Counted from the stretch's first letter, positions 33,628-45,209 are shown. The stretch: DNA of 64,000 nucleotides from Hanleya hanleyi (GCA_036873755.1 JAVTVY010033650.1:79454-143453); one strand, 5' to 3'. Numbers and translations are program-made. Notes: a model not told the origin generated them from the letters alone.

Positions 33628-34065
33628 GTGGGTATCCAGTACACTTACATGTGGTACAACATACAACATGATACGGTGTGGTACGAAGTCGTGTGCGAAG
33701 GCAACACCTATAACTTGACTCTTCCCGACAGCCAGTACCCTACACCCAAACTATTCGACCAGGCGTTGAGTTACCTCATCAAGATCTCGAGCCCAGGAGG
33801 AATCAATATCTTCCCGTTTGCGAATCTCATCGACACGGATTACCATGACTGAAACCACAAGTTCCGGATCATGCTCCAGACCAATGTGACCGTACGGTCA
33901 ACTATGTCGGACCCGGTCGGCTCCAGGGGAAGACCATGCTGGATCTTAAGGTTGGCTCGTATGGACTCTGTTGGATGTGGTGGATGGTCACATTATCGGC
34001 GATATCGCTGCGCCCCTGCTATGCGTCTGCCCATTGCAGGGGGCTAAGAAGATCAGGTCACACAG
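33628..34065 (+). pseudogene. Polinton penton-like minor capsid protein, broken
   Basis: An open frame to a TGA at 33,850-33,852 includes NTYNLTLPDSQYPTPKLFDQ and continues in phase after the stop (NHKFRIMLQTNVTV). Later, in another phase, IIGDIAAPLLCV (about 34,000-34,025) matches the 'IVG-x-RAPLLR' type segment of this family. By homology it would sit at the capsid vertices. The 3' part runs into a SINE cluster at 34,070. Confidence 0.6.
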
Positions 34066-34069
34066 AACT

Positions 34070-34515
34070 TGAAGGGAGTGACTGAGTGAATAGGATTTAT
34101 CGTCGCTTTCAACATTGTTTCAGTATCGCGACGAACCAAAAAGCACCACCCAGCCAAGTTGCGTTCCTGCTACTTCAAAGAAGGAGTGAATTGAACTTAA
34201 CGTCGTTTTCAACAATATTTCATCTATGTCGCGACGAACCAACTAAGCACCACCCAGCCAAGTTGCGTTCTTGCTACTTCATAGAAGAAATCTTTGAAGA
34301 AGGATGGAACCGGACACCCTCCATCCACCCTATAAAACACTGAGGACAGCACACAAAACACAGACAGGACCCTAACATGGTGCAATAAAGACAAGTGATG
34401 TTACAGTGTTAGACATCTCAGCAAAATGTATTGAAGCAACAGGAACCCGTGCCCACCCAGTCACCCGTCACAGATCTTGAACCACGTACTCCATCTACAG
34501 GTACGAGAGACTGAT
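34070..34515 (-). mobile_element. Two SINE-related copies in tandem
   Basis: 'gtgactgagtgaatagg' at 34,078 and 'ggagtgaattgaacttaacg' at 34,185 each start a minus-oriented tail (AACGTCG, ATTTCA, CGCGACGAACCAA) and a body with 'aagcaccacccagccaagtt'. The second has a long extension ('ccctataaaacactgaggac', 'gtgcaataaagacaagtg') also found at 62,890-63,045 and 63,320-63,400. They lie just past the penton-like gene. Confidence 0.65.
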
Positions 34516-34516
34516 G

Positions 34517-35265
34517 TGATCGGCTCTAATTATTTGATAATTATAGTTAGGTCATTTTCTTAATATTTTGATTAGTTTAGTGTTAGGGTATTTTATTGTG
34601 CTTTTTCAAAGTTATGTTAAATATAGCTTTCACCACATAGATTTGTGATTTTATATTAGTCTATATTTTTAAAGACCCGTATCTAGATGTGTTAAGGTAT
34701 AATGCTACTATACCTGGGTATTGGAAACTATAGTGTATTGCTTTGAATGTACGTTGAATTCTGTTAATACATTTCATTATCACCAGGATTTGTCACAGTG
34801 TTATCTTTGCTGTGGGTGTTGATCAGGAGGAAAGCTTCTGTATATCTTGTATGTAGAGGATAGGTGTGTGACCTGGTTAGTAAGTTGTAAACAGGAAATA
34901 GGTGAAATGGTCATAGAACCATCCCAGTGAGTTGGTATGCTAGTCTGGGAGTCAAGGTCTTTTCAACCAAGTGAATATTCCCACATGTTTAGTCTTGCAG
35001 CGAAGTTGCGTGCAGGCTCCGTTCGGTTTTGATCATCACGAGATGCACCCACGGTGTCCATGATGTGCCAGAGGAACGCCGAACGTATTTTCATTAAATC
35101 TGATTTAACGTGGGAGTTCTATTGATCTGCTGTGTATTGTAAAAAGTGATTCAATATTGGAAGTCAATATCAATCCATAAGACCTGCTCATTGATTGAAC
35201 AATTATGCTGAGGCTATTTGGATTGTGCTCAAGGCAGGCTTATTTTTTTCTGGAGATGTCGATGT
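34517..35265 (+). repeat. Long direct repeat, left copy (LTR-like?)
   Basis: Starts 'tgtgatcggctctaattatt'. Blocks shared with 39,388-39,800 include 'taattatagttaggtcattt', 'aaagacccgtatctagatgt', 'ttgcgtgcaggctccgttcg' and 'ttgaacaattatgctgaggc'. It has about 290 bp that are missing from the right copy, between 'gatgtgttaa' and 'gtcttgcagc'. The TGTGAYCGG start suggests an LTR, but no primer-binding site, coding region or CA end has been shown. Confidence 0.6.
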
Positions 35266-35699
35266 CAGTAAGTAAATTGTCTTTTCTTAAATAGCATGGA
35301 TAATGTAAATGACTGGATAATTGTCCCTATTGTTAAATACGACATTTGAGAATTTAAAACCCCTGCTACATTTTGTTCCATATATATGTGTACTGTGAAA
35401 TGGCCGTAAGCCCTATGCCCATGCAGGAAAAGTATCTTTACATAGGGCACATCCATGGTAGAATAGCCACAGGTTGGGCTTTTATATTCTAATGCCTTTC
35501 ATAGCTTTTATATTCTAATGCATTTGAGCTTGCCAGTATGGATATTCCATGGTTCATTCATATTAACGTGGAAATCTGTTCATTTCACAACTAAGATGTT
35601 TACCTTAATACTGTTGATATATTGTGAAGCTAAATTTCACATAGATATTTTAATGAGAAATTCAAGCAACTCTATAAACAAAGAAACATCCCATGAATA
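35266..35699. other. Non-coding interval
   Basis: No gene or recognised repeat. Confidence 0.4.
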
Positions 35700-37480
35700 A
35701 TATCGCTTGTTTGTAGTAGAGCTAAAGAATGCTTTATGGCTTCTGACATTAATATATCGGCAATCATTTTTTTTAACAGAGATACTATTAATGAACTTAG
35801 ATGGTCAAAAAGGTCCCGGTTACGTATTGTAGTATAGGGAAACGAGAAATCCCATGTGCATACATGTACGGTATTTGACCTTTAGCATCAAGTACTTCCG
35901 TGAGACATTTTGAGTTTTTCAATATTCACTTAACGCTAGGAATGATGCCAGGCGGAAAATGTATACATCATAAGCAAACTAAGGCATTTAACGTGTCATC
36001 CAACCGTTATATTGGGCCAAATGCAGCACAGCTTCTAGAACCAGCTACGAATCTAGTTTTGTGGTGATTTATGCAGTTTGGGAGTCCAGTTATGCCGCTA
36101 TGATTGGTAAGAATCACAGAGAAACTTGAGAAACGTTTTGTGAGTGTTAAATAATTCTTCGATAGTAAATGCAATTGGCGGTAAGTAGACGTATTTACAT
36201 ATGAATATTATATTATCTGGAGCTTTGTCTGCTGGGACTATGACGAATTTACTCTGGAGATTTGCTAGAACTTCTTGCGAATTGGGGATTCTCAGTACTT
36301 GTTTTGCTTGGGGAAGGGTACTCCTGTCAATGTGGCGGATTGTGTCAACAACCTTGCTCTTGGTGAGGTTCAATCAGCGAATGGTGTAGGTTCAAATTTT
36401 TCTAGCTTAGACCAACCAATAACGCTTCTGGTCGGCCTTCAGATTTATTCTTCTCGGCTCTCATATTTAGGTCCCTTCATTATGATTGTTGTTAGATCTA
36501 TCATCAAGGTTACCAGTCAATAGTTTTACATGCTGTGTAGATAAAGTTCGACGATTCACAATCACAACTATAGCCCCCGACGTGTATAACTGCCAGTCAA
36601 ACTCTTGAACAGCATAACAGTAATTCAAGATTTTGGTGGCTATAGATTTACTATACCTGTGTGAAATGCAAGGGGGTTCTGTGAACTTAAAGTAGTTTGA
36701 TACAGCGTGGCGTACCTCTCGATCATTCAGGATTCGTGGTGAATTAATTATGTCCAGTCCTTTATCCAAGTAGCTGAGCTTCAAGAAAAGTCGGTCTTGA
36801 GATGTTTCGATGATGTTCACTGGACGATACAATCCAAAATACCTTGTATCTTGACAAACTTTAGAGGCTGTGGGTGGTATTATATTTCCTCAAGACACAG
36901 ATCGTTGTATATCTCTGGCTATAAGATTTAAAGCTCTCATAGGTAATTACAACACATATAAGGGAAGTGGGAAGAGGTGCCGATATACTGACAGAGCCAC
37001 ATGACTTCACAGTATAGTCTTCCGGTTAACCTATTCTAAAGCACATACCAAGAATCTAACGATTCGTGATAAGTATTGTATCTCGGGTACGCTTTTATTG
37101 TACCTGTTCATGTGGCAACTTGGATGATATGACCACACGGCCCTTAGCACCGGCATAAGCGGTATTAGATACAAATCTAATCTATGATGGAAATGCTCGT
37201 ATATTGGTAATTGGTGAACTGTTTCGCTGTTACAGGGGCATTTCGCTGTGACAACTCGTACACTGGGGATTGGTGAGCTGTATCGTCGTCAGATGAAAAT
37301 GAGGGCATTTAACACGAAAGACTAGTCTGTAAGGCCCGATGTCGACCCAGCATCAACTTCCCACAAATGCCAACATATATCAAAGACCAAAAGGTCTGTA
37401 CAGGGGACGGGCCTCGGGGACGAAACGTCCACCAGCAGAATCTCGCCATATACAGGCCAAAATTACAACACATATAACGC
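35700..37480 (-). mobile_element. RT-encoding retroelement (Penelope-like or related), copy 1, decayed
   Basis: Minus strand. The part at 36,832-36,467 ends with LLTGNLDD, matching the 'GHVITGDLNIV' type segment of a large invertebrate RT family. 36,373-36,098 has KFVIVPADKAPDNIIFICKY and AFTIEELFNTHK. 35,700-36,000 matches the RT block of copies 2 and 3 at DNA level ('atcatttttttt' to 'gagacattttgagtttttca'). Upstream, 36,840-37,480 holds 5' sequence with no frame, including 'gggacgaaacgtcc' near 37,417. Multiple stops and shifts. Class assignment is uncertain because the family's Repbase name could not be checked. Confidence 0.65.
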
Positions 37481-37748
37481 ATACAGGACTGTACGTAAGC
37501 TATGTATAATATTGGGTGTGTTAGTTAAACTCACTAAATAATTTAAAGTGATATGATCGTGAATGAACGTACTATTGAACTTTCTCCAACCATGTCTGCG
37601 AGGTCTCCGTTGGTGGTGTTTAAATAGCTGGGTAATATTGGATATATTTGAATGGCGGTTTCTAAACCGGACAACCTCTGGCATTCGAAATTGGGAAAGT
37701 GGTGGTCACACTTCATTATCGACAAGCACGCTCTCCCTACTTTGTACA

Positions 37749-38123
37749 ATGAAGGTGCCTTACGAGTGCGATGCACGCAGCTATATGGACCATTAAACCC
37801 AACAAACCGGGGGTGGCCTACCCGTCTTCACGGGTACGCGCATCCAACGAGGTCATGGGCTGGAGAACGTGCTCGGGAGCATCATCAAAACGTTCCTGCC
37901 ACTAGTGACACGCGGGGTGAAAGCGGTCAGGAAACAAGCGATCCTAAGTGAGATGCAAGCCTTGGGATATGCGCTCAGCGGTTTCCCTATCCGAGAATCA
38001 CTCTCGGTCGACAAAGCACAACGCACCACAGGAAATAAAAGACCTACGCCATCGAGACTGCGCACCAGTGGACGACCGACCCAACGAGGACACACATCGA
38101 AGACCCGAGATATCTTTGCGTAA
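37749..38123 (+). pseudogene. Polinton pVI-like minor capsid protein, one stop
   Basis: ATG at 37,749 starts MKVPYECDARSYMDH, then TAA at 37,794-37,796. The same frame then stays open to TAA/TGA context at 38,123. It carries RIQRGHGLENVLGSI, an amphipathic helix (IIKTFLPLVTRGVKAVRKQA) and a basic tail. The Gly-rich lead plus amphipathic helix is typical of the pVI-type membrane-lytic minor capsid protein of Polintons. It sits directly before the major capsid gene, as in that family. Confidence 0.7.
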
Positions 38124-38129
38124 AGATAT

Positions 38130-39250
38130 CCTTCATCCACCCCTTCACCAACATTTTATTTCATCTGTGGTCCGTCCTGCGACGCAGACCGGTACCGAAC
38201 ATGGACTGTGGGTGGAGCATTTCCCGCGCTCCAGGACAGGGTCCATGGATTTCACCATCAGCAATGTGGGTACGGCCTATGTGGATTTAGCTCAGACGTA
38301 CTGGTATGTGAAAACCAAGATCGCCAATGAAGATGGCTCCAGAATCCTCGACCTGGCTGTACTCTGTTTCAACAGATGGATATTTTACTCAGCGACAAAC
38401 TCATCAGTGACTCGACTAACACGTAATCCTATCGGGCCTAAACGCTGTTCGTGTCGTACGGGCGAAAAAATTGTTGACAGCCCCCTTATTCTACCGGGAC
38501 ACACCGAGTTCATGAGCCTGGAGAACGACAACACCGGACGGAACAAACGGCAGGGTTTCATCTCGAACGACAACTCGGTCGATCTCATCGGTTATATGCA
38601 CGCAGACCTCTCCATGCAAGATCTCCCATCAAAATCCGATTGATACGGATGCCCCGATCTTCGCCTTGTTGGCCACTGACGTAGAGGGGCACGCAGCTGA
38701 ATATAATATCACCATCCAAGACGTAGTCCTGTGTGTCAGCAAAGCGAAACCGAATTCAGCCGTTCGTTTGGGGCACCTCAAAGACTTGGAGAGAAAACCA
38801 ACCGACTACCCTCTCCGACGTGTGCAAAGCAAAGTGTGCAAGCCTGCCGAGAATATGAGCGCTAACAAAGAAAACTTGTTATTGGGGAACTGCCGAAGCG
38901 ACTGATCTTGGCCTGTGTGGAGAATACCATTTTCAACGGAGCCTACCCAGAGAACCCGTTTGATTTAAACATTTCGGTATCAATTTTGTGACTTTGCAAG
39001 TGCACCGACAGCAGGTTCCAGTCACTGCCTGAACATCTAACTTTGGACGCGAGAATTTCATTCGGGCCTATCAGAGCCTGTTTACAGCGACAGGTCAAAT
39101 AAACCAGAATGAAGGGAATGAATTAGTCGGGAGGACTAGTCTTATGGATAGACATTCTGTTTCGATCTGACCCCCAACTTAGAGAACGCCCATCAGCTGA
39201 TCCTTGCCAAGCCAGGACTTTTAAGCTTGGGGTAGAAGACGAAGGCGTTC
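38130..39250 (+). pseudogene. Polinton double-jelly-roll major capsid protein, broken
   Basis: The N-terminal part (frame of 37,948, to 38,643) has LWVEHFP, GTAYVDLAQTYWYVKTKI and LIGYMHADLSMQD. After a shift, 38,666-38,905 has ITIQDVVLCVSKAKPNSAV, RLGHLKDLE and MSANKENLLLG. A third phase (about 38,890-38,990) has LILACVENTIFNGAYPENPF. A fourth (about 39,045-39,150) has FIRAYQSLFTATGQINQNEG. Stops follow. The segment order is that of the Polinton/adintovirus major capsid, which forms pseudo-hexagonal trimers. At least three shifts and several stops, and part of the middle is missing. Homologous to the fragment at 60,193-60,681. Confidence 0.88.
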
Positions 39251-39387
39251 CGGTGCTGGGAGTAGATGGGTAAGTGATTCTGGACGACCCAGAAGTATCT
39301 AATTTCGCTTAAGCTGGTGCTAGGGGCCGTGTGGATACTTCATAGTCTCCACAGGAACAGCTGCAATAAAGCGCGACTGAGACACTA
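39251..39387 (+). other. Short stretch resembling RT-element 3' DNA
   Basis: 'gctaggggccgtgtggatac' and 'aaagcgcgactgagacac' resemble the 3' part of the RT element (58,790-58,870: 'gctaggggccgtatgaaccc', 'aaagcgtgactgggatac'). Possibly a small leftover. Confidence 0.4.
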
Positions 39388-39800
39388 AGTGTGACCGGCT
39401 CTAATTATTTTGATAATTATAGTTAGGTCATTTTTCTTTATATTTTGATTAGTAAAGAGTTACGACGATTACATTATTTTGCTTTTTCCGACTTCTGTTA
39501 AATATAGCTTTCACCATAGAGATTGGTGATTGCTGGTCTATGTTTTTTCATGTAAAGACCCGTATCTAGATGTGTTAAAGCATGTGTTAAAGTCTTGCAG
39601 CTGGGTTGCGTGCAGGCTCCGTTCGGTTCTGGTCATGGGATGCACCCAGTGTGTCCATGGTGTGCCAGATGTAAGCCTAACGTATATTCAATATTGGAAA
39701 TTAGGATTGATCCGTAAAACCCGCTCATTGATTGAACAATTATGCTGAGGCTATTCGGAGTGTGTTCCAAGCAGAATACTCTTTCTCTGGGGATGTCAGT
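39388..39800 (+). repeat. Long direct repeat, right copy (LTR-like?)
   Basis: Starts 'tgtgaccggctctaattatt' and matches 34,517-35,265, minus about 290 internal bp. Both copies follow the 3' side of a capsid gene. A 'gtttatataaata' TATA-like motif near 40,122 and a 'gtttattttatcg' motif near 40,170 lie downstream, so the right copy might extend to about 40,240. Confidence 0.6.
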
Positions 39801-39914
39801 AATTCCTAACAACATCATGGAATGAGTCAGGTGCCACATGTGATTGCTGGTCATGTGATCTGTTGGTTGCTATCAGACATGCAACGACAATAACATCATA
39901 GCAACATAATAGAC

Positions 39915-40085
39915 TGGTTGGTCACCGTTTTAATGGGGTATCTTACATTACCGTTTGTTTAGGGGATAAACATCACCGTTTTGATAGGATATAAAGCGTC
40001 ACCGTTAATAGGGTACCTAACGTCAATGTTATTTTAGGGTATAAAACGTCACCGTTTTAGGGTATATAACATCACCCATTGCACA
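39915..40085 (+). repeat. Short tandem repeat, about 30-35 bp unit
   Basis: Five or so units of the type 'caccgttttaggg' + 'tataaaacgt', beginning near 39,922. They are diverged from each other. Confidence 0.7.
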
Positions 40086-40379
40086 TTAAGTACATTGTAT
40101 CTCATCTGTGTGCTACATACCTGTTTATATAAATACATCGTTAATATTCCTACTGAACTCTGTGTACTCTGGTTTATTTTATCGTAGTCTGCTTATTAGA
40201 GTGGCCTACATAAGGTTACGTTCGAGAATCCAATATTCTCGGGTCTGAATGTGAGGTTCCGCGGGAAGCTTTCCTGTAGTTATATGGCTGCTCTTTAGTT
40301 GGCAGACGTCAATTTTTTCCACCTCTTGCATACCGTTCCAATTTGTTGGTCCAAATATCACTGGCTTGGTAATGATATT
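40086..40379. other. Interval between repeat and polymerase remnant
   Basis: No gene. It includes the possible LTR end described for 39,388. Confidence 0.4.
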
Positions 40380-42594
40380 AGAGCGACGGCTGACTCTTTA
40401 CAACTGTAATTATTGCTGTTGTGGCCCTCGCTATCGCAATAGTCCAACTTGAAGAGTTCGGAGGTTCTTTTGTCAAAAGTGTAGTGGTCCCGGCGCAGCA
40501 ATCACCGATCTCGTTCGGCTTCATAGCATGCTCGCAGTTCCGATTTGACCAAGGATTCCCAGTCCGGATTGGAGAGGCCATGTTCGCGGAATCGGTGTCC
40601 ATCTCGATGAACTGCCAGTCTGACGGGTCGAAAATAGACACAGGAAGTCGTGGTGAAATTCTAGCATACGCAGTTTGGCCAGCTGGCAAAACATGCACTC
40701 CATTTGCAGCGGCAGGTTTTATGTGATAGTCTTTTTGCTTGAGTGGACTTCGTACGTGATGTCGTCAACCATCTCCATCCGCCAGTATAGGGGTAAATTC
40801 ACGCCCTTGTGGGCTTGTTTGGTGCTGCAAATCTGAATGTCGACCTGGCGATCCTGGTTGGTTACGATTTTCCCACAGTCATTGTTGCCAAGCAACTCCA
40901 TCGTTTCCCCCTATGATAGATTCACTGGGGTCGGCATCTCCTTGGCGACACAGGTACCAACGCAGTAAAGGCGTGCCCAGCAGGATATTTTCTCCAAACA
41001 TAAGCCCAGCAACATACCCCGGGGTTGTGTGAGTACATTATGTTTCTCGGCATATGCCCGCATGGTGGGTACGAGTTCGTCTCGCCCAACATTCGGAGAA
41101 CTTTGCTTTCAGGTGGTCAGGGACGTGAAGATCACATTCGACGAATCCGCAGAAATTGTGCGTAGGATTTGGGTCATGGTGATGATAGTCCGGAAAAACA
41201 GCAGCCGGTCATGGACGTGTAGAAAGGTGTACAATTCGAACTGACGGCGTTGCATCTGGAGGAACTCACATTCCCATAGTTGTACATGGCGTAGCCCAAC
41301 CCCTGGATATAGTCGCGGTACCGGTCCATCTCCTGACATGAGGAGACCGGGCTAAGTCGGCGATATTTGTTGTAGTGCCCTCCTGTGAGCGAACACTCAT
41401 GACCGTGCCAGTAGCAGCCGTGGAACTGGAACACAGTCGGCTGTTTATGATTGCGAATCCGTCTACCGGGAGGCGCCGAACTCCAGTTCGTTTTTCCGTG
41501 TCGTTGGCTTGATGGCGGATGGTCACGCCTCGTCGCTGGGCTTTTCAGTCCAGCCATTGTTCTGCCAGATGTTTTGGGTCGGGTTGAGCCAAACACGCTA
41601 AGCAGAGAGCATTGGCGTGAAATCCAATGGTTTTCTGACAAAGTTTTCCTCCTCGAATGTGGGTCAACTGTTCACGGTACCGATGAAATATAATGCTGGG
41701 CTCGCTCCCGATATCGCCTTTCAAACAGTCAAACATGTCGGCGTCTTTTTGTGTGATGAGGGCGAAGAAGGTTGGTAAATCCCGGAACAGATACCGCAGG
41801 GTCAGACTGGAAATGCTTACACACTCTTTAACACATTGACACCCATGCATCGATAGAAAGCGACCATTTTGTCCGTAGCTTCCAGGGAAGGAACGACATC
41901 CACATTGTTGCAATAGACGACGAAATCTCTGCGAGTTTGCATGCCTTCACGGACCCACACCTGTCGGAATTCGGATTAGAGGGTGTAGGTTAATGCTTCT
42001 CATTTGAGTTCGCTGTAGAAGGCATCTTGGGGTGGAAGTTGCGTTTCATCCAGAGGTATACAGAAAGCAGCCTTTGCTCTGGCGTAATCGTAGGCTTTGA
42101 CCCACTGGTCATGGCTGTAATTAGGGGCCAGGTAATTCCACACGTTTAGAAAGCGGAGGGAAGTCGTGAAGAGGGCGACGTGGTTGTGTGTCTTCTTGAT
42201 GACGTGTTTGTTGCTACCGGCTTTGGCTAAGTAGGAGTACAGGAATTCTTTGATCATGTTCAGATCGTACCGCCCGGAATTGAACCCGACGACGGGTAAT
42301 TGGTTCCAGCAAAAATATTTGTGGTTTCTGTGCATAGGGTTTGGGTGCATCGTTCTCAGTTCCATCCTCGGTTTCGTCTTCGGTTTTATTCTCCGTGCCA
42401 TCTTCCGAAGCCGACGTTGGAATACGTGCATCAAGTGCCGCTAACACACCTAAGTAGGTCGTGGATGCGAGATGGCGAAACGAACTGAGACGGTCTCATA
42501 GCCTGGTCCATTGTGTTTTGGTCCATGGGCTCGAGTAGGGCTTCAAAATCGTAGAAGGCGCGGTACGGAAAATAGCGTTGTTTCATGGGGAGGT
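40380..42594 (-). pseudogene. Polinton DNA polymerase B, main part, broken
   Basis: Reading leftward: RYFPYRAFYDFEALLEP (exonuclease I region, about 42,580-42,530). LPVVGFNSGRYDLNMIKEF near 42,290 (exonuclease II). SHDQWVKAYDYA near 42,090. SISSLTLRYLFRDLP near 41,800. QTVFQFHGCYWHGH-like text near 41,440-41,400. KLRMLEFHHDFLC near 40,670, and the palm motif C DTDS at 40,588-40,599. The order fits the protein-primed type B polymerase of Polintons, which replicates the linear element. At least five phase changes are needed along it. Its 5' end is cut by the RT element at 42,595. The N-terminal part is at 43,906-44,348. Confidence 0.85.
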
Positions 42595-43905
42595 CAATTA
42601 CAAGCGTCTAGTCCGTCATTCATAATTCAGCCGTCGTTCATTAAAGAATATCCGCGTCCATAATCCAAAGAACCATTCCATATAACAGTATTAGCACCAA
42701 ATTCAAAAAGACAATCATAGCATACATAAACATAGGCTAGTTTCCTGCAAGAGAGAAGCGGTCAACAGTTTTCAATGATGCCGACAAGACATCATGATGT
42801 ACCAAAAATATAAAATCCGTATCGCTGATCAGTATTCTTTATCCATAGTAATCGTTGTAAAGTCGTCATCTAGAGAATGATGTATCTCAGTCACGATTTG
42901 ATTGTGACTTCATATGAGCCTCATGAGGATCTTGAAGTACATGGGTTCATACGGCCCCTAGCCCCGGATTAAGCGGAATTAGACACAAGTTACGAAACGT
43001 AACGCCATAGGTCTTGCACGCTTCCGACACTAATATATCTACGATCAGTTTTCTTGAACACAGATACTATTAACGAACTTAGACGGTCAATAAGGTCCTG
43101 ATGAGGGATTGTAGTATAGAGTCGAGAAATCCCATGTGGATACATGTCTGTACGGTATGTGACCTTTAGCATCAAGTTCTTCCGTAAGACATTTTGAGTT
43201 TTTCAATATCCACATACATTCAACGCCAGAGTTTTTAGAAATAGTGGCGCAATACCTTTCCGAAAATGCTTTTACCTCCTGAAGGGCCCTCGTCAATAAG
43301 GTTGAAAGAAGCTTGGTGGTGTAGCTTCTAAAACCAGCTATGAATCTAGCTTTGTATGGTGATTTATGCATTTTGGGAGTCCAGTATATTTTTGGTATGT
43401 CGTTATGATTGGTTGGAAGACAAATACCTCTTTCCCTGAGAAACTTTTTGTGATTGTTAAATAAATCTTCCAGAGTAAATGCAGTTTGGGAGTAAGTGGA
43501 CGTATTTGATGATGATATGTCTACACTCAATTCTTTAACCAGCACCTGGTAATAATAATATTTACATATGAATATTATATTATTTGAAGCTTTGTCTGCT
43601 GGGACTATGACGAATTTACTCTGGAGATTTGCTAGAACTTCTTGCGAATTGAGGTTTCTCAGTATTCGTTTTGCTTGGGGAAGAGTACTTCTGTCAATAT
43701 GGCGGATTGTTTCAACCGTCTTGCTCTTGGTGAGGTCCAGCCAATCAGCGAGTACTGTAGGTTAACTTTTTCTCGCTCAGACCAATCAATAACGTACTGT
43801 TCCAATGCAGACAGGACTATCTTCTGGTCGGCCTTCAGATTTATTCTTGTCGGCTCTCTATATTTAGGTCCTTTCATCAGGAGTAATTTGAGGTCTTATC
43901 ACTCA
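42595..43905 (-). mobile_element. RT-encoding retroelement copy 2, inserted in the polymerase gene
   Basis: 5' truncated. It starts with MKGPKYREPTRINLKADQK (43,877 leftward), then LVKELSVDISSSNTSTY and FTLEDLFNNHKKFLRERGI (43,545). SPYKARFIAGFRSYTTKLL follows, then STWDFSTLYYNPSSG (about 43,100). The 3' non-coding end runs to 42,595 with 'cttgtaatt' as its last bases, as in the copies at 49,035 and 59,213. Polymerase sequence lies on both sides, and 'gacctc' is present at both junctions. Several stops and shifts; the C-terminal RT part (YIDD region) is absent from this copy. Confidence 0.75.
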
Positions 43906-44348
43906 CCACATCAATGCATTCATCTGTCAGCTCTTCAAATATGGTGGGTGTGTTGTGGAAGACGCCGTCGGGAAACTTCCGTTTGTCGATATTGCTGTAG
44001 GTTTTCTCGTGACAGTGTAAGTCATGAGACGTTTAAACACGAGATGACATTTGTACAACTGTACGACTGGGCATAGATATTCATGTCCGTAATGCTGGAA
44101 AAATGTCTGCCAGTCTCCGTCTGGTACAAATTCAACTTCATGGTTGTGTCGTACTTCCCCGGGGAGCGATGCACGAGGCGGGCTATGATGAGTCGAGAGC
44201 AGGTGTATGTATCAAATGCATGCATACCACAGAGGACAACATGTTGAGATTTGCTGGTCCCCGATGACGTCATGCTTCGTCGGCCATCTTGGACTAACGT
44301 AGGACGAACGTTGTGCGGCCGCCATTTTGAAAATAGCCATCTTGACAT
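43906..44348 (-). pseudogene. Polinton DNA polymerase B, N-terminal part, broken
   Basis: The frame from 44,348 leftward includes MHAFDTYTCSRLIIARLVH and MNIYAQSYSC. A second phase continues with DLHCHEKTYSNIDKRKFPDG and IFEELTDECIDV, where the RT element begins. A Cys/His finger-like segment before 'FEEL' and the exonuclease region is usual for Polinton polymerases, so this piece belongs to 42,594. The start is uncertain. Confidence 0.7.
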
Positions 44349-44975
44349 TTCACATTATAAATGCATTGGAGTTGTACATACATTCTTTATTATTATTATT
44401 ATTACACGCTTACGCTCTTTATTATTACATGCCTACGCGAGACCCCTTTAGTATTATAACACTTCTTGCAGAATGTAAACAACCAACATGTCACGACGGT
44501 CGTCCATCGCCGTATATCATACTCCTGCGCACGACAGTCGGATTGACTAGCCAATGGCTACTGTTTACACGTTTTCCGACCTTAATTATCAATCAACTGG
44601 CCATTTCCACAGATTCTCCCGACTTCCCGCGTATTTGAAGTCTCGTTGACATGGGACTTCTTCCTGTCCGCGGAAGGGACCGCATCAACGCCGGTCATGA
44701 CCGCCTCATGGCGGAGGAATACATCCCTCGGGGTCACTTACGGTAACGCGACGTTTGCCGGAACTATTGCGGTCTTGACACCCCAATAGACCTCAATTTG
44801 CTGTTTCTATACTACTGATGTGTCATCTCAAAGACACCCAGTCTCATGGCACATAGTCTTATACGTCAGCCGATAACACATTTACCATCTTTGAAGTCTT
44901 TGAGACCACCGTTAATACACATTGTGTGACAGCTTATTGGTGCTTTTATTCTTTTAACATAAAAATATACACAAA
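44349..44975. other. Interval right of the Polinton genes
   Basis: 'ttattattattattat' microsatellite near 44,387-44,403. A GC-rich patch at 44,640-44,760 has a short open stretch in one + phase, but no recognised motif. The right end of the Polinton is not identified. Confidence 0.4.
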
Positions 44976-45209
44976 AAAGTATATTCAGCAAAAAAACAAA
45001 CTCCATTTTAACAAAGTTAGAACATTTTGGGGAATCAGTAAATGGGTACGTAGTCATATGATTGAATATACTGTAAATTCCATATACTTATAACCATGAT
45101 AATGTACAAACATTTACAAATACAAAAAAAAAGTTATTGTATGTTCAACACTTCATGAAAAATCTTTGTGATATGAACAGACGCATAGTAATTAATTATT
45201 GTAACGTCC

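Larger units (their letters stand above)
31665..44350. mobile_element. Maverick/Polinton element, decayed and carrying nested insertions
   Basis: A set of Polinton-type genes occurs together: packaging ATPase, a small hydrophobic core-type protein, an uncharacterised conserved protein, a penton-like protein, a pVI-like protein and the double-jelly-roll major capsid protein on +, and type B DNA polymerase on -. All carry stops, shifts or deletions. Two RT elements, SINEs and long direct repeats were added later. Integrase, protease and terminal inverted repeats were not found, so the limits are those of recognised genes. Codon use and GC content inside differ from the AT-rich flanks. Confidence 0.88.

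Noticed and set aside
36201..36523. Plus-strand frames across 36.2-36.5 kb
   Set aside because: Antisense shadows of the RT element on the minus strand.
37417..37431. 'gggacgaaacgtccacc' as an interferon-type or operator site
   Set aside because: It lies in 5' sequence of an RT element where such text recurs; no regulatory context.
30000..45000. Integrase and adenain-like protease genes expected in a Polinton
   Set aside because: Both strands were read for their usual motifs, and none was seen; they may be lost or too decayed.
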